From positions 6,819,557-6,883,556 of the forward strand of contig OX388310.1 of assembly GCA_947579605.1 (NCBI GenBank): a stretch of DNA of 64,000 nt. Reading direction: 5' to 3'. The DNA comes from Athripsodes cinereus. Taxonomy: Eukaryota; Arthropoda; Insecta; Trichoptera; Leptoceridae. The notes beneath the pieces are model-generated. The model was not told the DNA's origin, ran no database searches, and saw only the letters and a program-made list of their open reading frames with translations. Within the stretch, counting starts at the first letter, position 1, and every line of letters starts with the position of its first letter. A program made the translations under genes and the position numbers. Positions 61,101 to 64,000 of the stretch are shown piece by piece.

Positions 61101-63665
61101 TATCGTCGCGTTAGTACCCATAATACAAGATTCACATCTTAGTTTGGGACTAGCTCGGTCTGTGTGAATTGTCTATACATGTCATCTTATAAGGAAAAAG
61201 TTTTCTATGTATAAATAAATCTTTATATAATACTTTATAGTACTTGATAATAAATATATTTAAGGGTATAAAACGGATATAGATGTATTACAAATTTAAG
61301 GTAATGTATTAATAATCAAATAATTCGTTTCTTTAATTAGAGGAGGAAGTCCACAAGAAGAAAATGATGATGTCAGCCAAACAGGAGACGAAATCAGTGG
61401 AGCAGATGCAGAGGTATGTAAAACCGGACCTTGGAATCCTTGGTCAGAGTGCTCAGCCACATGTGGAGTTGGATTCGTGATGAGGACCAGACATTTCCTA
61501 AATCCAATGGGAAGGAAAAAGTGTCCACAGGTTGCAGTAGGTAAAGTATACATTCCCTAATATAAACGTTAAAACACAAGTTAAGTCCTACTGAGAATAA
61601 GAGGCGGGTTAAGAGAAAATATAAGGGAACCAGGAAAAACTTTTGGAATCTATCTGCCTTTACCATCACGGCACCTCTCATTAGTGGGGAAGTTAGTGGA
61701 ATAACTGCATATTATATTATGTGTATACGTGTCTTCTTCTTTATGTTCGCGGTGTAATTATTTAATGTTATTATGTGTTATAGTCATAAGAAATTACCAC
61801 TTTTTATTTTAGTGGAAAAAGAGAAGTGCATGTCAGATCCATGTCCCCAAGAGCACACAGATCCATCATGCCCTGTTACTCCATGGAGTGACTGGTCTTC
61901 ATGCAGCGTGTCTTGTGGTCAAGGTGTCAGGGTGAGGATGCGTATTAGTTTAGCTGCTCCTGAAGATAAGGAGAGATGCAAGGATATTTTGGAGATGACC
62001 CAAACAATGCCGTGTTCGGAAAGACCTAACTGCTCTTTGGATATGGCGAGTGCTAAACGTACGTAAAAAATATTTGATATGAAGCCGATATTGGTGAAGG
62101 TCATAAAAAATATGAAGGCGAAGGTTACAAATATTTATGACTATTTTGTTTTCTTTTAGAGGTATGCATGCAAGAAGCTGACCCAGGTCTCTGCAGAGGA
62201 TCCTACCAGCGTTGGGCTTTCCATCCTCAGAAACTTATGTGTGTACCATTTACATACAATGGCTGTAAGGGAAATAAGAACAACTTCTTGACTGAAGATG
62301 AGTGCTCCAAAACCTGCTCTATTGTCAGGGGTAAGTTAAACAGTGTGTATCATCTCAAAATATAACTTTTATTTCTGGATCCCAGGGTCTGTATTTGCAC
62401 AGGTGCCTTTCTGCAATGTGGATTCCCAACTGTATCATGTTATTTCTCGGTAAATTGATGTTATTTCTATACCGTAGTATTTGACTTTATATGTTATATC
62501 TCTATAAAAAATAAAAGCAAATTTATCCATTAATTTACAATCCCGTCAAATGAAACAAAGGTCAGCCATTTTATAAATATAAGTAGTTGAATTGTTTTGT
62601 TCGTTGAAAAAGTTTATATTTATGAGCATAATTTGTTTAAATGACAAATGAATAGAATCATCTTTTCAAGTTTTTTATTAATAGATTGTTTTTTTTTTAT
62701 TGCACGACAAGATATCTATAAAAAGATCATAGAGAGAATGTTTCATACAATATAGGTACCTAACATTAGAGATGTAATGAAAATCAGGCAGATTCAGTCT
62801 AAATTTACTATCTGATATCATATACCAAATTAATATCAACGCACTATCCGGCCGAACAACATCGATAAAAAAATTTACACAAAAATTATGATTTTTTAAA
62901 GATGTAGGTATCTTGGGTTTTTGTTATAACCCCAAATACAACCTTTTACACCATTCACAGTAAGCTAAAAGCTTTTGTGTCGTGAAAAGGGAGTTTGCCG
63001 GCACCTGGGATCGAATTGCGCATCTCATGTGTATGAAACCGCAAGTCTACCTCCAGGCTACTGACGAACTTTATAACAAATTTACCACGCATAAAAAAAA
63101 CAAAAATATGTATGATTTTTAAAAAATATTGGGTATTGCAATATAAATTTAATGTCGGTTGTTTCACAAAATTCTCAAACCAATTTCATAAAATGGGGGT
63201 ATTAAAATAGTTGAGTCGAGAAAAACTCGTGATGTGATCTACAAAATTTTCGACAGTGGTCCGAAATCCGACTATCCGGTTCATGTTTTTGCGAGATATC
63301 CCTTATCCGATAGACGGAAAAAATTACCATCCACTACATCTTTCAAAATCATCATAATTCATTTGTGAGGTCAAAATCGTTGATCGAAATGACGACATTC
63401 CTTCTGTATTCTGCTTATATTAGAACTTGTTAAATAATGCAAATACGAGTTATAACCATCAAATGAATAGTAAAAATAATAAAATCATTCAGATGTCTTG
63501 GACAATTGTTAATTAGTTTAAATTGAATTTTATTGATACTGATTAAAATGACAATTGTTTTAAATGATAGAATATTGTAATGTTTGTAATAAGATATTAA
63601 ATGTTAATATATCAATTGACTATAATATATATACTTATCGTAATATTATAATCATTTCAGTCTAA
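48928..63665 (+). CDS. Spon1: F-spondin / fat-spondin (Spondin-1 family) with Kunitz domain, gene span
   Basis: This is a secreted extracellular-matrix protein. Relatives act in axon guidance and cell-matrix adhesion. Exons: 48928-49129, 51166-51418, 51902-52031, 52383-52534, 53229-53407, 56613-56743, 56940-57165, 57444-57618, 61341-61540, 61813-62058, 62160-62330 and 63661-63665. All are GT-AG with agreeing phases and total 2,070 bp, or 689 residues plus stop. Layout: signal peptide 1-27; Reeler about 28-170; spondin domain about 195-380 (with FEGIWS, LGPTPDW and DAGTDSG); three thrombospondin type 1 repeats at about 427-483, 505-560 and 568-622; Kunitz inhibitor domain about 632-685. Vertebrate F-spondin has six such repeats and no Kunitz domain. 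As I recall, insect fat-spondin carries one, so this layout looks like the insect form. The start is the first ATG in frame before a clear signal peptide. Confidence 0.93.
49130..51165. other. F-spondin intron 1
   Basis: A 2.0-kb AT-rich intron. The family A tail at 49714-49842 is the only repeat recognised. Confidence 0.55.
49714..49842 (-). pseudogene. Family A retrotransposon reverse transcriptase tail with (GAT)n end
   Basis: The minus strand reads in one frame GMSWEELTQLAQRRSEWRRL, then VSALCSQEER and a stop, then (GAT)n. This is the intact C-terminal end of the LINE ORF2 that is decayed at 21850 and 32820. It sits in F-spondin intron 1. Confidence 0.75.
51166..51418 (+). CDS. Spon1: F-spondin exon 2: Reeler domain core
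   Basis: The acceptor ACATTTTCAG ends at 51165. It reads VTLVGSRT, FTRFSLGVEP, GQFQLF, then VQVMWKAPNEGSGCVII, with the Cys and WKAP signature of Reeler domains. The donor AA|GTACCT starts at 51419, leaving phase 2. Confidence 0.88.
51902..52031 (+). CDS. Spon1: F-spondin exon 3: Reeler end and linker
   Basis: The acceptor ATTTACAG ends at 51901 and the donor GTAAGC starts at 52032. It reads AMVYENTRKWYQNDGQLSR, LVCEQ, then CCACDDAKYN. The CCAC cluster marks the junction to the spondin domain. Confidence 0.88.
52383..52534 (+). CDS. Spon1: F-spondin exon 4: start of spondin domain
   Basis: It encodes MVFEGIWSNITHPKDFP (with an N-glycosylation site, NIT), then LTHFSDVIGASHE and FWGEGQIASDGF. 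The F-x-G-x-W and TH-SDVIGASH pattern is diagnostic of the spondin domain. The donor AG|GTTGAT starts at 52535. Confidence 0.9.
53055..53191 (+). mobile_element. Non-LTR retrotransposon 3' tail, (ATT)n ending
   Basis: GTTAGTTGGAAGATATTGCG, then AATAAACTCGCCCATTG, and at the end TTTTGTGCAATAAAGATTA followed by (ATT)n. It is a diverged relative of 12141-12278. It lies between F-spondin exons 4 and 5 and brings an AATAAA that might cause premature polyadenylation. Confidence 0.65.
53229..53407 (+). CDS. Spon1: F-spondin exon 5: spondin domain
   Basis: The acceptor TTTTTTTTTCAG ends at 53228. It encodes SLAEWGSVRLMEQELR, TIIKAAGLWYPN, NTTATFKVDRKRHLVSLASM, closing at the LG of LGPTPDW. The donor G|GTAAAA starts at 53408, phase 1. 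Confidence 0.9.
54700..54840 (+). repeat. LINE-like 3' tail with (AAAT)n end
   Basis: TTTCTCTGTTTGCCGTTGG through GTGTTGTTTGTAAATAAAC to a short (AAAT)n run. The layout is typical of a non-LTR 3' UTR. No coding part remains. Confidence 0.4.
55245..55299 (+). repeat. Family A retrotransposon 3' end, (GAT)n tail
   Basis: GGTTTCTGCCCTGTGCTCCC, GGGAGGAGTGTTAA and (GAT)n match the reverse complement of 49714-49770. Confidence 0.65.
56613..56743 (+). CDS. Spon1: F-spondin exon 6: spondin domain end
   Basis: It encodes PTPDWVVGVNGLDLCQKDC, then YDAGTDSGITYM. The GTDSG motif and the CQKDC pair match vertebrate LCTKEC and DAGTDSGVTY. The donor ATG|GTACAT starts at 56744, phase 0. Confidence 0.92.
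56940..57165 (+). CDS. Spon1: F-spondin exon 7: linker after spondin domain
   Basis: SPNTETNPREKMFRITT continues the conserved SPN...P..K linker, followed by PFYDPTKEEM and a Glu-rich end (ELALEVSENTEDTSR). The acceptor CCTTTCAG ends at 56939 and the donor C|GTAAGC starts at 57166, phase 1. Confidence 0.9.
57444..57618 (+). CDS. Spon1: F-spondin exon 8: thrombospondin type 1 repeat 1
   Basis: ECGVTEWGPWSACSVTCGKG, then RNREY and CNRQTVSKEMC. The WGPWSAC motif is the usual C-mannosylation site. All six Cys are present. The donor GA|GTAAGT starts at 57619, phase 2. Confidence 0.92.
59017..60572. mobile_element. hAT-type DNA transposon, transposase lost, with 8-bp target duplication
   Basis: The inverted ends TAGGGTTGCCACC match perfectly over 13 bp. 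The exact duplication ACTGTGAC flanks the element (59009-59016 and 60573-60580). 1,556 bp is too short for a full hAT gene, and no transposase motif is seen in the small frames (for example 60327-60620). It contains a module (about 60059-60162) also found in the 369-bp element at 43964-44332. A block at 60195-60280 (with GGCCCGGCTGCTGAAAAGG and TTGGCCACCC) looks like the end of another hAT family. Confidence 0.88.
60943..61232 (+). mobile_element. tRNA-derived SINE, family 2
   Basis: The head has an A box-like TGGCGTGGAGG and a perfect B box GGTTCGATTCC inside a pairing T arm (CCGGG/CCCGG). It is followed by a roughly 210-bp unrelated body that ends near ATAAATAAATC. Not a tRNA gene: the acceptor and anticodon stems do not close properly. 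Different from family 1. Confidence 0.75.
61341..61540 (+). CDS. Spon1: F-spondin exon 9: acidic linker and thrombospondin repeat 2
   Basis: EENDDVSQTGDEISGADAE is an acidic spacer, then VCKTGPWNPWSECSATCGVG and RKKCPQV. The acceptor TTTAATTAG ends at 61340 and completes a Glu codon. The donor G|GTAAAG starts at 61541, phase 1. Confidence 0.9.
61656..61712 (+). repeat. ACCATCACGG dispersed repeat, 5' fragment
   Basis: TTACCATCACGGCACCTC, TTAGTGGGGAAGTTAGTGGA and AACTGCATAT. It lies in the short intron between F-spondin exons 9 and 10. Confidence 0.6.
61813..62058 (+). CDS. Spon1: F-spondin exon 10: thrombospondin repeat 3
   Basis: EKEKCMSDPCPQE closes repeat 2. Repeat 3 is SCPVTPWSDWSSCSVSCGQG through MPCSERPNC. 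The donor C|GTACGT starts at 62059, phase 1, which makes CAG (Gln) with the next exon. Confidence 0.92.
62160..62330 (+). CDS. Spon1: F-spondin exon 11: Kunitz inhibitor domain
   Basis: One Kunitz/BPTI domain with six Cys in the right order (VC, GLC, MC, GC, EC, TC). The residue after the second Cys (P1) is Arg, in GLCRGSYQRW, as in trypsin-type inhibitors, so inhibition of a serine protease is possible. FTYNGCKGNKNNF is the conserved core. The donor G|GTAAGT starts at 62331. If it is not used, the frame reads about 11 more residues to TAA. Confidence 0.92.
62331..63660. other. F-spondin last intron
   Basis: A 1.3-kb AT-rich intron with a reverse SINE of family 1 (62893-63069). It ends with TAATCATTTCAG at 63660. 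No other gene was seen. Confidence 0.55.
62893..63069 (-). mobile_element. tRNA-derived SINE, family 1, reverse copy
   Basis: The minus strand reads GTTCGTCAGTAGCCTGGAGG, then ATTCGATCCCAGGTGCCGGC (a B box with one change), CTTTTCACGACACAAAAGC and an A-rich end. It aligns along its whole length with 16695-16879. Confidence 0.78.
63661..63665 (+). CDS. Spon1: F-spondin exon 12: two coding bases and stop
   Basis: After the acceptor at 63660, TC completes a Val codon with the G from exon 11 and TAA follows at 63663-63665. The protein would end CSIVRV. This makes the coding total exactly 2,070 bp. Inferred from phase and splice sites. The acceptor has a modest pyrimidine tract, so read-through of the previous donor is an alternative. 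Confidence 0.6.
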
Positions 63666-64000
63666 TACGCAATACGAGAATTGGTGGAACAATGTCATGA
63701 TGTAACTCAATGTCAAGTGATGGTTTTGTTTACGTATCAATGTCAATGTGAAGGAATGAATTGAATTCTCTTTAGTAGGTATACCTTTATGTATAGTGTA
63801 CACACATTGAAGTGGAATAGTAAATTATTGTGATAAATTCTTTCACGATCCTTTGTTCTGTTGTAAATAATGGATGTGGTATCACTGTATTGTGCACAGA
63901 AAAACTACGCACCACGTAGTTTGGTTAGTATATGTAAATATTAAACTTTCGCGTCTATTTATATGTACCTACACTGTTGTTATATATTGTATCTTTAACA
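63666..64000 (+). other. Probable 3' UTR of F-spondin
   Basis: AT-rich sequence with no frame of note. No canonical AATAAA was found before the window ends, so the UTR probably runs beyond it. Confidence 0.4.

Larger units (their letters stand above)
57619..61340. other. F-spondin intron 8
   Basis: A 3.7-kb intron mostly filled by the hAT-type element (59017-60572) and a tRNA-derived SINE (60943-61232). The rest is AT-rich. Confidence 0.6.

Overview
The window is a piece of an insect nuclear genome. It is AT-rich, its genes have GT-AG introns of 0.1 to 18 kb, and it is loaded with nested repeats. I recognise three protein-coding genes. Their closest families are animal KIAA0930, sphingomyelin synthase and F-spondin. 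The order is uncertain. Several repeats (non-LTR 3' tails with short tandem A/T-rich ends, an element ending in TTAGTATAGAT, and many GTAGGTA/TACCTAC runs) remind me of Lepidoptera, but the very low GC would also fit a hemipteran such as an aphid.

Region 1 (1 to about 43.4 kb) is the 3' part of a KIAA0930-homologue gene on the + strand. Seven coding exons can be placed (336-518, 17043-17282, 35755-36003, 36094-36256, 36588-37694, 39489-39638, 40468-40508). All reading phases agree and there is a terminal stop. The N-terminal exons lie left of the window. The fifth exon is a 1,107-bp, phase-symmetric block coding for a Lys/Pro/Thr-rich and then acidic segment, absent from the vertebrate protein as I remember it; skipping it would leave a protein of ordinary family size. 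The 16.5-kb intron after the first exon hosts a second gene on the opposite strand: a multi-pass sphingomyelin-synthase-family enzyme (1030-2390), whose promoter may be a GC-rich island at 4.3-4.6 kb.

Region 2 (43.4-48.9 kb) is intergenic and is full of mobile DNA: a 369-bp hAT-type element with an 8-bp target duplication, two palindromic 211-bp elements in opposite orientation 339 bp apart, and a decayed retrotransposon tail.

Region 3 (48928-63665) is a complete F-spondin gene of 12 coding exons, 690 codons including the stop: signal peptide, Reeler domain, spondin domain, three thrombospondin type 1 repeats and one Kunitz domain. The last intron appears to leave only two coding bases plus the stop codon in the final exon. 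A 1,556-bp hAT-type element and two SINEs sit in or near its introns.

Repeats account for much of the rest. They include a 5'-truncated R1-clade retrotransposon with an exact 13-bp target duplication (23849-24704); an unclassified dispersed family with the core ACCATCACGGCAT (at least 13 copies); two tRNA-derived SINE families; at least three non-LTR tail families; and foldback elements. No tRNA, rRNA or CRISPR array, and no bacterial or intact viral gene, was found. No new multi-gene system is evident. The most unusual items are the large modular KIAA0930 exon, the nested lipid-enzyme gene, the minimal last exon of F-spondin and the apparently undescribed repeat families.
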